The notes below the pieces were generated by a model. It made no database searches and was not told where the DNA came from. It saw only the letters and a list, made by a program, of their open reading frames with translations. A stretch of 16,885 nt of DNA from Desulfobacterales bacterium (lineage in GTDB: Bacteria > Desulfobacterota > Desulfobacteria > Desulfobacterales > Desulfobacteraceae): assembly GCA_022361135.1 (NCBI GenBank), contig JAKSBM010000164.1:1-16885 (forward strand). Direction: 5' to 3'. Positions 1 through 6,862 of this stretch are shown in pieces; positions within the stretch are counted from its first letter, which is position 1; each line of letters begins with the position of its first letter. Made by a program: the position numbers and the translations under genes.

Positions 1-758
1 ATGTAGTTGGCAATGGCCAGGCCCACGGCGGTGTCGGTCCCCGGAAGGATGGCCACCCATTCCGTGGCCTTGCCCCCGGCAAAGTTGCCCATGGGATCAA
101 AGACCACTTCCTTGATGCCGCGGCGGACGGCGTCGGCCCGCAATCTGGCATTGGTCATGGCAGAGTGTCCGGAGCCGGTGCCCTTGGAGGAGCCCCATTT
201 CAAAACGTATTTGGTGTAGCGCCAGTCCGGGGCAATGGACCAGGCGCCGTGGATGAGGCCGCCCAGCATGTGACAGGCATTGCCGCAATGCAGACTGCCG
301 CCACCGATGATGAAATTCCCGTTGTTCTTCACGCCAAATGCCTGGGCGTAGAAATAGGGATGGTTGTGGGGCCCGTCCGAGGCCCGCATGGTCTGGTTGG
401 TGAAAAGGATCTTATTGGGATCGTCTTCCATGATCTTTTTCATCTTGGTGGAGATGATATCCAGGGCCTCGTCCCACTCGATTTCCTTCCACTTGGGATC
501 CACACCGATCCCCTTTTCCGGATTGGTACGCAGCAGGGGCTTTTTGATCCGGTTGGGGTCATGGTAATCCATGAGCCCGGCCGTACCCTTACCGCAGAGG
601 CCGGACCCGTCCCCGCCCATGGTGCTGTCCTTGATGCCTTCGATTTTCACGGGCACCCCGTTCACCACCCGGACCTTGGCGCCGCAACCGCAATAACAGA
701 CGCCACAGGTGGTGTTTACCCACTTATCTTCGTATATTTCTTCGGTCTTGTAAGTCAT
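1..758 (-). CDS. Molybdopterin oxidoreductase, catalytic subunit (N-terminal 252 residues, cut by window edge)
   Basis: Large subunit of a DMSO-reductase-superfamily enzyme; only the N-terminus lies in the window and the frame stays open to base 1. The N-terminal Fe4S4 domain is clear: C18-x2-C21-x3-C25 and then C55 in GLCGKG. It is followed by the usual bis-MGD region (WKEIEWDEAL near residue 90; GGGSLHCGNACHM near 152-164, where a Cys could be the Mo ligand). No twin-arginine or other signal peptide precedes the first Cys, so the enzyme probably stays in the cytoplasm. The start ATG lies 14 nt after the iron-sulfur subunit gene, so the two are cotranscribed. The company of a 2-oxoacid oxidoreductase suggests a PadB-type phenylacetyl-CoA:acceptor oxidoreductase, but polysulfide, thiosulfate or other oxidoreductases of the family cannot be excluded from the N-terminus alone. 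The family call is firm; the substrate is inferred. Confidence 0.88.
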   Translation of the reverse strand, partial: MTYKTEEIYEDKWVNTTCGVCYCGCGAKVRVVNGVPVKIEGIKDSTMGGDGSGLCGKGTAGLMDYHDPNRIKKPLLRTNPEKGIGVDPKWKEIEWDEALDIISTKMKKIMEDDPNKILFTNQTMRASDGPHNHPYFYAQAFGVKNNGNFIIGGGSLHCGNACHMLGGLIHGAWSIAPDWRYTKYVLKWGSSKGTGSGHSAMTNARLRADAVRRGIKEVVFDPMGNFAGGKATEWVAILPGTDTAVGLAIANY

Positions 759-772
759 CCTATTCCCCCTGT

Positions 773-1429
773 TTAGTCAATGTAGTAGACCGCCGGTTCC
801 GTGCCGAATTCAGGACGAAGCGGCTTGCCCTTTTTCTCCATGATGAGCCGGTTGATCTCGGAATCGGGATCGTCCAGATCGCCAAAGACCCGGGCATTCA
901 CCGGACAAATATTCACGCAGGCCGGACTGGCTTCTTCGTCCTGCCCGGGTACGGCCCCCCGTTGGGTGCCGTCCTCGATGCGTTCGGTGCAGAAATTACA
1001 CTTCATCACCGTGCCCAGTTTAAAGGGGTAGATTTTCTCTCCAAGGATTTCCATTTCCGTTTTGCCCTGGCCGGGGAAATACTCCCGGGACTGGACTTCG
1101 TCGTCGTAGTAGGTCCGCTGCTGGTAGGGACAGGAAACCATACAGGCCCGGCATCCCACACATTGGGTGTCGTCCACGGCCACAATGCCGTCGGGCCGGA
1201 TAAAGGTGGCGCCGGTGGGACAAGCTTCCACACAGGCCGCCTCGGAGCAATGATTACATAAAATCGGATAAATCAATTTGCTGGACGAGGGAAACTTACC
1301 GGTTTCCCCAATGAGAATTCGATTCCAGAAAACGCCGGGGGGGAGAAAATGCTCCTCCTTGCAGGCGATGGTACACCCCCAGCAGGCAATACATCGTTTA
1401 ACGTCGATGACCATTCCCCATCTTGGCAT
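773..1429 (-). CDS. Four-cluster 4Fe-4S electron-transfer subunit of molybdoenzyme (DmsB/NrfC/PadC-like)
   Basis: A 218-residue electron-transfer subunit that would carry electrons from the Mo subunit encoded next. Cysteine groups for four Fe4S4 clusters are visible: CIACWGCTIAC (residues 13-23), CNHCSEAACVEACP, CVGCRACMVSCP and, after an insert, CNFC with CVNICP. This is the DmsB/NrfC/PsrB architecture. There is no signal peptide, in keeping with the signal-less catalytic subunit. An AAGGAGTT Shine-Dalgarno at 1435-1442, 5 nt from the ATG, fixes the start. An 81-nt gap separates it from the gamma subunit gene upstream, with no convincing terminator, so it probably belongs to the same operon. 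In the Pad system the matching subunit is PadC; that identity is inference from context. Confidence 0.9.
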   Translation of the reverse strand: MPRWGMVIDVKRCIACWGCTIACKEEHFLPPGVFWNRILIGETGKFPSSSKLIYPILCNHCSEAACVEACPTGATFIRPDGIVAVDDTQCVGCRACMVSCPYQQRTYYDDEVQSREYFPGQGKTEMEILGEKIYPFKLGTVMKCNFCTERIEDGTQRGAVPGQDEEASPACVNICPVNARVFGDLDDPDSEINRLIMEKKGKPLRPEFGTEPAVYYID

Positions 1430-1510
1430 ATCGCAACTCCTTGTCTCTAAAAGATTGTTAACCCGTTGTTCCCTCTTGCGCGCTGTTTCTATTGATTCCG
1501 GCGGGCCGGT

Positions 1511-2059
1511 TTAAACCGGGGAGACCACCACTTCCTCATAGCCCCGACGGGCGCAGATTCGATTGGCCTCCAATTTTTTCCCTGAAAAATAATCCCCCAG
1601 GGCCTCCTGCACCGGCTCAATTCCCAATAGGCCGGACATCCTGGCAAAGGCTCCGGCCATGACCGTATTGGGGATGGGCAGACCGATTTCATCCATGGCA
1701 ATGGCGTTGGCATCCACCACGGCCAGGGTCTTTAAATTGTCATGGGCCACACCCTCACCGCCCTTTTCATCGTTGAGGAGCATCATCCCCTGGGGGGCCA
1801 ATCCCTGGAATACGGCCGGGGCCGTCCGTTGGGACGGATCCAGCACCACCAGGATATCGGGCTCGTAGATCTGGGTTTTTTCCCGGATGGGAGAATCGGA
1901 GAATCGACCAAAGGCCGTCACCGGAGCCCCCCGACGCTCGAAACCGAACATGGGAAATCCAGCCCCATACTGGCCGGTGCGGGCAAAGGCATTGGCCAGG
2001 ATCTTGGACGTGGTCACAACCCCCTGCCCTCCCCTGCCGTGGAATCTGACTTCATTCAT
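1511..2059 (-). CDS. 2-oxoacid:acceptor oxidoreductase, gamma subunit
   Basis: A 182-residue protein of the pyruvate/ketoisovalerate oxidoreductase gamma family. It begins with the family signature FHGRGGQGVVTTSKILA and continues with a typical FPMFGFERRGAPVTAF stretch, LVVLDPSQ and PNTVMAGAFARMSGLLGI. In this family the gamma subunit takes part in CoA binding during formation of acyl-CoA from the 2-oxoacid. Length is usual for a free-standing subunit. The start is supported by AAGGAGG just upstream. It is the last of four oxidoreductase subunit genes, 45 nt after the beta gene. The end of the gene lies in a perfect 14-nt palindrome (1506-1519) that includes the stop codon. Substrate not determinable from this subunit. 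Confidence 0.92.
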   Translation of the reverse strand: MNEVRFHGRGGQGVVTTSKILANAFARTGQYGAGFPMFGFERRGAPVTAFGRFSDSPIREKTQIYEPDILVVLDPSQRTAPAVFQGLAPQGMMLLNDEKGGEGVAHDNLKTLAVVDANAIAMDEIGLPIPNTVMAGAFARMSGLLGIEPVQEALGDYFSGKKLEANRICARRGYEEVVVSPV

Positions 2060-2104
2060 TTTGCCTCCTTATTTAAACCGGGTCCCAAGGGCACCCGTTA
2101 TCTG

Positions 2105-3073
2105 TTAAATCCCGAAGGATGCCCCTTCCGGCCCCTCGGGGAGCCGGCATTCTGCGTCCAGAACCGACAAGCCGCCCAGCATGCAATATTCATAGTCCAC
2201 ATCTTCCTGGAGGATATCGATGTCCTCGGGATCCAGGTGGGCAAACTTTTTCATGAGCTGGGTATATTCGGAAACCGGTTTGGGCTTTTTCACGGTCTGG
2301 GTCATGCGGATCTTGCCGTTCTCCGCCTCCCACAGGGGAAAGTAATTGGTCTTCACCGCCCGGCGGCAGATCTCAATGGTATTTTCCGGAGCCGCACCCC
2401 AGCCCGTGGGACAGGGGGCAAAAACATGGAGAAAACAAAACCCGTTTTCCTTGGCCGCCTTGGCCTTGAGCAGCTTTTCCGCCAGATCCTTCATATTGCT
2501 CAGGGTGGCGGTGGCGGCGTAGGGAATCTTATGCAGGGCCATCTTCAGGGCCAGGTTCATGCGGCGCAGATTCTTGCCCTTGGAGGCACTGCCGAAGGGG
2601 GTGGTGGTGGTGCTGGCCCCATAGGGGGTGGTGCCGCTCTTCTGGATCCCCGTGTTCATATACCCTTCGTTGTCGTAGCAGATATAAATAAAGGGTTCAT
2701 TGCGTTCCGCCGCACCGGATAGGTTGCCGAAGCCGATGTCGGCGGCGGTGCCGTCCCCATTGAAACAGACCACGGTGTTGTCGATGCCGGCCTTGCGGTA
2801 ATACCTCACCAGCCCCGTGGCATTGGCCGCCGCACCGGTCATGAGGGTCCCGAAATAGGAAAGGCTGTGCCAGGAGGCATTGTTCTGCCCCAAAAGCACC
2901 GGGGCGGAACAGGATGGGGTGCCGGTGATGACGATATCATTCCCCAGGACCTGGGGGATGAAACGCAACAAAAGCTCCAGGCCGCACCCCGGGCAAAAGG
3001 CCACCCCCTTGGAAAAGGGGTCTTCATGTTTCAGATAATCCAATACCGGACTGAGTTTTCCTTTTTTGGCCAT
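2105..3073 (-). CDS. 2-oxoacid:acceptor oxidoreductase, beta (thiamine diphosphate) subunit
   Basis: A 322-residue PorB-like subunit that binds thiamine diphosphate and a 4Fe-4S cluster. Near the N-terminus FCPGCGLELLLRF supplies cluster cysteines. The ThDP/Mg motif is GDGTAADIGFGNLSGAAERN, followed by YICYDNEGYMNTGIQ, which is typical for PFOR-family beta subunits. The motif TPSCSAPVLLG also fits the family. I chose the ATG at 3073 (protein begins MAKKGK) because GGAGGG lies at the right distance and it starts 1 nt after the alpha stop; an in-frame start 39 nt further up would overlap alpha and lacks such a site. It catalyses the decarboxylation step with alpha. The 2-oxoacid is unknown; phenylglyoxylate is suggested by the neighbouring Mo enzyme. 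Confidence 0.92.
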   Translation of the reverse strand: MAKKGKLSPVLDYLKHEDPFSKGVAFCPGCGLELLLRFIPQVLGNDIVITGTPSCSAPVLLGQNNASWHSLSYFGTLMTGAAANATGLVRYYRKAGIDNTVVCFNGDGTAADIGFGNLSGAAERNEPFIYICYDNEGYMNTGIQKSGTTPYGASTTTTPFGSASKGKNLRRMNLALKMALHKIPYAATATLSNMKDLAEKLLKAKAAKENGFCFLHVFAPCPTGWGAAPENTIEICRRAVKTNYFPLWEAENGKIRMTQTVKKPKPVSEYTQLMKKFAHLDPEDIDILQEDVDYEYCMLGGLSVLDAECRLPEGPEGASFGI

Positions 3074-3074
3074 C

Positions 3075-4322
3075 TTATTGCCCTCCATTTTCAATGTAAT
3101 CCCCACCCTCATTGGCCGGGGGATAGGAAACCCAGGTGACCTCGGGGACGGATTTACCCTGGGCCAGATCCTTCACCGTGTTGATCATGGATTCCACATT
3201 GGCCGTGGTGATGTCGGTGTTGGCAATGCCGTCGATGAAACTGACCAGGGCCGTGCCGCCCAGACGGCTTTCAAAGGCCTTGAGCTCGGTGTAAATGGGA
3301 CCGCCCTTGAAACCAAATGCCAGGCTTCGGTCCACCACCCCCACGGCCCGGCGACCGGAAAGGGCTTCCACCAGGGCTTCGGCCGGGAAGGGCCGATACA
3401 TCCGGATTTTCACCAGGCCAACGGCCAGCCCGGTATCCCGCATTTTATCCACCACGGCCTTGATGGTGCCGCACATGGAACCGGAGCCCACCAGGACGAT
3501 TTCCGCATCCTCCATGCGATAGAGTTCCAATTGGCCCCCGTAGCTGCGGCCGAACCGGTCGCCGAAGAGTTGGTCCACCTGGTCAAACTTGGCCTTGGCC
3601 CGCTCCATGGCGGCCACATGTTTATGGCGCAGTTCCAGATATCCTTCCAAAATGCCGTGGGATCCCACCCCCAGCTTTTCACCCGGTTTCAGGGTGGTCC
3701 GGGGGGGCTGATCCTTCAAAGGCGCCAGAAATTCATCCGCCGCTTCCGGGCTGGGCACGTCCACCACCTCGGAAAGATAGGAGAGATAAAAGCCGTCATA
3801 GTGAACCATGACCGGCAATTGGATATCGTAATCCTCGGCCAGGCGATAGGATTGGAGAACCAGGTCCAAAACCTCCTGGCAATCCTCGGCCACCAGGAAA
3901 ATCCAGCCCGAATCCCGGGTGGAAATCATGTCCTGTTGCCCCGAGGAAACCGCGATGATCCCTGGAGTTTCCCGGTTCACATTGACCATGACCACAGGGG
4001 CCCTGGCCCCAGCCACGGCCAAAACGGCATCGTACATGAAAACCAGGCCCCATGAAGAGGAGGCCGTGAAGACCCGTCCACCGGCCAGGGAGGCGGCCAT
4101 CACTGAATTCATGGCCGAATTTTCCCCCTCCACGGTGATGAGTTCGCAATCCATTTCACCCGAGGCGTGGAAGGCGGATATCTTTTCAATGACCTCGGTC
4201 TGGGGGGTAATGGGATAGGCAGCCACCACATCGGGCCGGGCCAGTTTGGCCCCGATGGCCGCCGCGGCATTCCCCGTAATCACCTCAATTCCCTGTTTTT
4301 TTCTTTCCTGGACAATTGTCAT
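3075..4322 (-). CDS. 2-oxoacid:acceptor oxidoreductase, alpha subunit
   Basis: A 415-residue PorA-like alpha subunit. The N-terminal domain shows VITGNAAAAIGAKLARPDVV and AAYPITPQTEVIEKI, then TVEGENSAMNSVMAASLAGG and the SSWGLVFMYDAVL region, all typical of the PFOR alpha family. A C-terminal domain (about residues 240-400) resembles PFOR domain II. I start it at 4322, where ATG overlaps the TGA of the ferredoxin subunit gene (ATGA), rather than at an upstream in-frame codon inside that gene that would add 20 low-complexity residues (HHH and GGGGG). Together with the beta, gamma and ferredoxin subunits it should convert a 2-oxoacid plus CoA to acyl-CoA and CO2 while reducing ferredoxin or a similar carrier. 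The residues after SSWGL differ from standard pyruvate enzymes, so an aromatic or other substrate is possible. Confidence 0.92.
   Translation of the reverse strand: MTIVQERKKQGIEVITGNAAAAIGAKLARPDVVAAYPITPQTEVIEKISAFHASGEMDCELITVEGENSAMNSVMAASLAGGRVFTASSSWGLVFMYDAVLAVAGARAPVVMVNVNRETPGIIAVSSGQQDMISTRDSGWIFLVAEDCQEVLDLVLQSYRLAEDYDIQLPVMVHYDGFYLSYLSEVVDVPSPEAADEFLAPLKDQPPRTTLKPGEKLGVGSHGILEGYLELRHKHVAAMERAKAKFDQVDQLFGDRFGRSYGGQLELYRMEDAEIVLVGSGSMCGTIKAVVDKMRDTGLAVGLVKIRMYRPFPAEALVEALSGRRAVGVVDRSLAFGFKGGPIYTELKAFESRLGGTALVSFIDGIANTDITTANVESMINTVKDLAQGKSVPEVTWVSYPPANEGGDYIENGGQ
3081..3086 (-). promoter_or_regulatory. Ribosome binding site deciding the beta-subunit start
   Basis: On the minus strand this reads GGAGGG, 7 nt before the ATG at 3073. 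It favours the 322-residue product over a longer version starting at 3112, inside the end of the alpha gene. Confidence 0.6.
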
Positions 4323-4600
4323 GACCGAAATTCCCCCTCCGCCACCATGGTGATGGCCCCTTTGGGACACTCTTTGGCACAAATGCCGCAGCCCTTACAA
4401 AATCCCAGGTCCGGCTCAAAGTGACTCTGCCCCTGCATTTCCATCACCTGGATGGGGCAATACACGGCGCAGAATCCGCAAAAAATACAATTGTCGGAAT
4501 CCACCACCGGACGCCGGGTTCGCCAATCCCCCGTGTCTGTGCACATGAGCGGATCATTGGCATCCGACCATGGCCCTTCGTGTTTGAAATATTGATCCAT
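4319..4600 (-). CDS. 2-oxoacid:acceptor oxidoreductase, ferredoxin-like (delta) subunit
   Basis: A 93-residue dicluster 4Fe-4S protein, the electron-exit subunit of the oxidoreductase. Two complete cluster motifs are visible: CIFCGFCAVYCP (about residues 38-49) and CKGCGICAKECP (about 68-79). The N-terminal extension with GPWSDANDP and a WRTRRPVVD stretch is typical of PorD-type subunits. It is the first gene of the operon, with a GGGGAGGG-type ribosome binding site before the ATG, and its TGA overlaps the alpha ATG by 4 nt, indicating translational coupling. A candidate minus-strand promoter lies about 90 nt upstream. The four subunit genes run delta-alpha-beta-gamma. Confidence 0.92.
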   Translation of the reverse strand: MDQYFKHEGPWSDANDPLMCTDTGDWRTRRPVVDSDNCIFCGFCAVYCPIQVMEMQGQSHFEPDLGFCKGCGICAKECPKGAITMVAEGEFRS

Positions 4601-4686
4601 TGACCCTCCCCTCGCGAATAGATTACTCCCATATTGCGCTGCAAAATAGACAATTCAACGCTTAATTGTATCTATTAAACAGCTAC

Positions 4687-4716
4687 TAAATAGCGATTGG
4701 GCAATTGCATTGTCAA
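4687..4716 (-). promoter_or_regulatory. Candidate sigma-70-type promoter for the oxidoreductase operon
   Basis: On the minus strand a perfect TTGACA (4716-4711) is followed after 18 nt by TATTTA (4692-4687), a weak -10. Transcription would start near 4680, giving an 80-nt leader before the delta-subunit ATG. The spacer contains the 8-nt palindrome GCAATTGC (4701-4708), and an inverted repeat CAATT-N8-AATTG (4651-4668) lies in the leader; either could be an operator. The surrounding AT-rich base composition fits a promoter region. The -10 is poor, so this is only a candidate. Confidence 0.4.
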
Positions 4717-4969
4717 GCAAAAAAAGGAGAAATAAACGAAGTCAGCTGGATGTGAATTGCTAATATAAAGGTATTGCAAGGAAATCTATAATTAATGGTG
4801 GCTTAAATTAATTGACATATCAACCATTACCCCATGGCTTTCCTTCTCCATTTACTCATTCTTCCGGCCATGGGGAGTTCTCGATAATATGTTCCAAAAC
4901 CATGGGAATTTTCCCCTGTCGTTCATCGGGGAAGAAGCCTTGAAAATCAACGCTCTCGGGCGATTCGCC

Positions 4970-4998
4970 TTGACAGTCAGGGAAGGAAGGCATACAAA
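4970..4998 (+). promoter_or_regulatory. Candidate sigma-70-type promoter for the acyltransferase-like gene
   Basis: TTGACA at 4970-4975, a 17-nt spacer, then TACAAA at 4993-4998 (four of six -10 consensus bases). The predicted transcription start is near 5005, about 23 nt before the ATG at 5028. The spacing is optimal and the position fits the gene. No clear Shine-Dalgarno lies in the short leader, so the message may be close to leaderless in its initiation. Confidence 0.45.
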
Positions 4999-5027
4999 GG
5001 AATCCTCGTAACCAAAACCCGAAATCA

Positions 5028-5681
5028 ATGGTGAACAGCACCATGCAACAGATCTGCCTGGCATGTACGGATGATGGGAATTCCATCGCTCAATTGCGAA
5101 TCGAAGAATTCAATCGGTCTTCGGACTTTAAACTCCTAAAACCCCAATTACTGGAATGGGGTAAAATGGATGAACAACACGAAGTGGTGGTGGTATGGGA
5201 CAAGGGCCATGGACCGGCGGCCACCATGCGATTCGTCCGGGTGGACGATGAATACCAGGCCAGCCAGGTGATTGAAGCGGACCTCCCTCCGGGAATTGCC
5301 TTTCCCGCCGTGGTCTTCAATGCCGCCGCCACCCGTAAATCCCACCGGGGCCGGGGAATCAATCAGCTCCTCCGTTACCACGGCATCCTTGCCGCCCTGG
5401 AGCAGGGGATCCAATCCCTCCTCAGCCCGGTATATCAAAGCGCACCCCGGTATGAATTCCTCCAGGAGTTGGGATATGTCTGCCACGAAATGACCCACAC
5501 CTGGCAGACCAAGCTGGCCCCCCGCAGCCCCCGCATGCTCTGCGTCCTGGACCGGGCCGATTTCCTACCGGCCCTGGCCCGTTTGGAAAGCAGCAGCCGT
5601 GACCTCATAAACCAGGTTCCCTGGACCGGCCCTTCCCTCACCCTGGAAGCCCCCGTCCCGGAACCGGCCCCTACGGCCTGA
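5028..5681 (+). CDS. GNAT-fold acyltransferase-like protein
   Basis: A 217-residue protein whose middle resembles the Gcn5-related N-acyltransferase fold: a beta-strand HEVVVVWD (about 51-58), the strand PAVVFNAAATRKS, and an acyl-CoA binding loop HRGRGINQLL (106-115) followed by a helix and the usual late YEFLQELGY (142-150). The acceptor substrate cannot be told; related folds acylate small molecules, proteins or amino acids. The C-terminal tail (about 165-217) is unlike the core and ends in a Pro/Ala-rich stretch. Start is uncertain: ATG at 5028 and in-frame ATG at 5043 are both possible and neither has a clear ribosome binding site; 5028 fits the promoter candidate. It stands alone, divergent from the oxidoreductase operon and convergent with the secretion/sensor operon, so its neighbours say little about its job. 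Confidence 0.7.
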   Translation: MVNSTMQQICLACTDDGNSIAQLRIEEFNRSSDFKLLKPQLLEWGKMDEQHEVVVVWDKGHGPAATMRFVRVDDEYQASQVIEADLPPGIAFPAVVFNAAATRKSHRGRGINQLLRYHGILAALEQGIQSLLSPVYQSAPRYEFLQELGYVCHEMTHTWQTKLAPRSPRMLCVLDRADFLPALARLESSSRDLINQVPWTGPSLTLEAPVPEPAPTA

Positions 5682-5685
5682 TGTC

Positions 5686-5702
5686 AAAGGGGCTCCCTTT
5701 TT
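5686..5702 (+). terminator. Small hairpin with T-run after the acyltransferase-like gene
   Basis: Five bases after the stop codon, AAAGGG (5686-5691) pairs with CCCTTT (5695-5700) around a 3-nt loop, and T continues to 5702, giving five T in a row. This has the form of a short intrinsic terminator. The stem is only 6 bp with three A-T pairs, so termination efficiency is doubtful. Confidence 0.4.
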
Positions 5703-5792
5703 AGCCTCCCCAAGAACAGCTACACCCCAATAGTCACAACCCAGGCCCTTTCCAGAGCAAATTTCCGGGGGATAGCCGGTGATGAAACATCC

Positions 5793-5817
5793 CCCGGCGG
5801 AGACCCAGCCCGCCGGG
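5793..5817. other. GC-rich hairpin between convergent genes
   Basis: CCCGGCGG (5793-5800) and CCGCCGGG (5810-5817) form a perfect 8-bp stem with a 9-nt loop. It lies just past the stop codon of the periplasmic binding protein gene (minus strand) and in the gap between two convergent genes. There is no adjacent T-run on either strand, so it is not a standard intrinsic terminator; it could protect 3' ends or help termination in both directions. Confidence 0.4.
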
Positions 5818-5824
5818 TAACATC

Positions 5825-6835
5825 CTATTTTTCGGATTCAATATTCTTATAAATTTCATCGGCCGCCCCCAGGATATCAATGGAGGGGTTATAGCCCACC
5901 TGGGTGGCCGCTTCGATATTCAGACTAAATGAAAATTCCTTCCCCACATCCATGGGCAGCTTGCCCGGATCCGCTCCCTTGAGAATTCGCACCGCATAAT
6001 CGGCACATTGGGCACCGAATTTTTTCTTGTGACGGCCGATGCCGATGACCAGCCCCTTTTTGATATAAATGGGTTCCCCGGCACTGGGCACGCTGTACTT
6101 CCGAAAGCAGTCATGGAAAAGGTCAAAGTTCTTTAAAAAGGTATTGGAAATCTGAACATAGAACACATCCACCTGGGGCACCACGGCATTGAGGGCCTGG
6201 GCAATGTTTTTTCGGATAACTTCCCTGGGGTATTTTTTGTTATGTTCATCCCTCAGGGCAAATCCCTGGCTGATGAATTCAAACCCTTCCTTTTTCCCCA
6301 ATTCCCCCACCTTCTGGACCACGGCCTCGTGGCTGGGAGATCCCTTGAGGTAAATCAGACCGATGCGCTTGAAATCCATGAGTTCGTGGAGGAGATTCAC
6401 CCCTATGGCCACGTAATTCCGGGTTTCAACCCCGGTATAATTGGCCCCGGACCCCTTCCACTGGGTGACCACGCCGGAGGTTTCAGGCGCCCCCAGGTCC
6501 GTGAACACAATGGGAATATCCCGGATCTGCTTCACCACCTTTTTGGTGGAGCGGGTACCGATGGAAAAAATCAAATCCACATCTTCCCGGGTCTTCAAAT
6601 TTTCAATGAACCGGTCCAGGGCATCCAGATCACTCTGGGCATTGTAATTTTCCACAACAATGGACCGGGCCAGCTTGGATCCGTCCAGGCCGGACTGGAA
6701 CCCCGACAAGGACAGGGTATAGGGCAGAAAAGTCTGGTGCTGGAGGGTCACAATCCGATAGTTCTCCCGGGCCAGGCCAATGCCCGGGGTAAGGAGTGAG
6801 ATAAACAGAATGGAGATTAAAATTTTAGCGCGCAT
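5825..6835 (-). CDS. Periplasmic substrate-binding protein, ABC_sub_bind (PF04392)-like, orphan
   Basis: A 336-residue protein with an N-terminal signal peptide (MRAK, hydrophobic stretch to about residue 20, likely cleavage after GLA). The mature part resembles the TrpX/PF04392 family of type I binding proteins: a DLIFSIGTRSTKKVVKQI stretch, IPIVFTDLGAPETSGVV, NYTGVETRNYVA and DFKRIGLIYLKGSPSHEAVV are laid out as in that family. Such proteins bind small solutes between two Rossmann-like lobes. No ABC permease or ATPase gene is nearby. It is instead the last gene of a string of membrane sensor genes, 27 nt after the sensor-MFS fusion. That context suggests it presents a ligand to a sensor or to the permease rather than feeding a classical ABC importer. 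The ligand is unknown. Confidence 0.82.
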   Translation of the reverse strand: MRAKILISILFISLLTPGIGLARENYRIVTLQHQTFLPYTLSLSGFQSGLDGSKLARSIVVENYNAQSDLDALDRFIENLKTREDVDLIFSIGTRSTKKVVKQIRDIPIVFTDLGAPETSGVVTQWKGSGANYTGVETRNYVAIGVNLLHELMDFKRIGLIYLKGSPSHEAVVQKVGELGKKEGFEFISQGFALRDEHNKKYPREVIRKNIAQALNAVVPQVDVFYVQISNTFLKNFDLFHDCFRKYSVPSAGEPIYIKKGLVIGIGRHKKKFGAQCADYAVRILKGADPGKLPMDVGKEFSFSLNIEAATQVGYNPSIDILGAADEIYKNIESEK

Positions 6836-6862
6836 GGTGTCTGTTTCCGTTTAATGGTCAGG

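Larger units (their letters stand above)
4601..5027. other. Divergent intergenic region (427 nt), AT-rich in its left half
   Basis: This gap separates the minus-strand oxidoreductase operon from the plus-strand acyltransferase-like gene. The left half (about 4620-4860) is clearly richer in A and T than the genes and holds the candidate minus-strand promoter and short inverted repeats. The right half (about 4870-5011) has coding-like composition and contains a short plus-strand open frame, 4889-5011, of 40 codons, discussed under findings. A candidate plus-strand promoter sits at 4970-4998. I see no RNA gene or mobile element. Confidence 0.6.

Noticed and set aside
165..776. Plus-strand open frame of 203 codons at the left edge
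   Set aside because: It is opposite the Mo catalytic subunit, whose Fe4S4 motif and neighbours are convincing; the plus-strand product shows no recognisable domain.
4323..4382. Longer alpha-subunit start within the ferredoxin subunit gene
   Set aside because: The extra 20 residues are low-complexity (HHH, GGGGG) read out of frame from the ferredoxin gene, and the ATGA overlap at 4319-4322 gives a natural start.
4787..4817. Perfect TATAAT (4787-4792) and TTGACA (4812-4817) on the plus strand
   Set aside because: The TATAAT has no acceptable -35 at 16-18 nt, and the TTGACA has no -10 at the right distance. The pair at 4970-4998 fits better.
4852..5086. Two overlapping minus-strand open frames of 70 and 76 codons upstream of the acyltransferase-like gene
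   Set aside because: They run into the start of the plus-strand gene, lack ribosome binding sites and recognisable sequence, and cover the better plus-strand promoter candidate.
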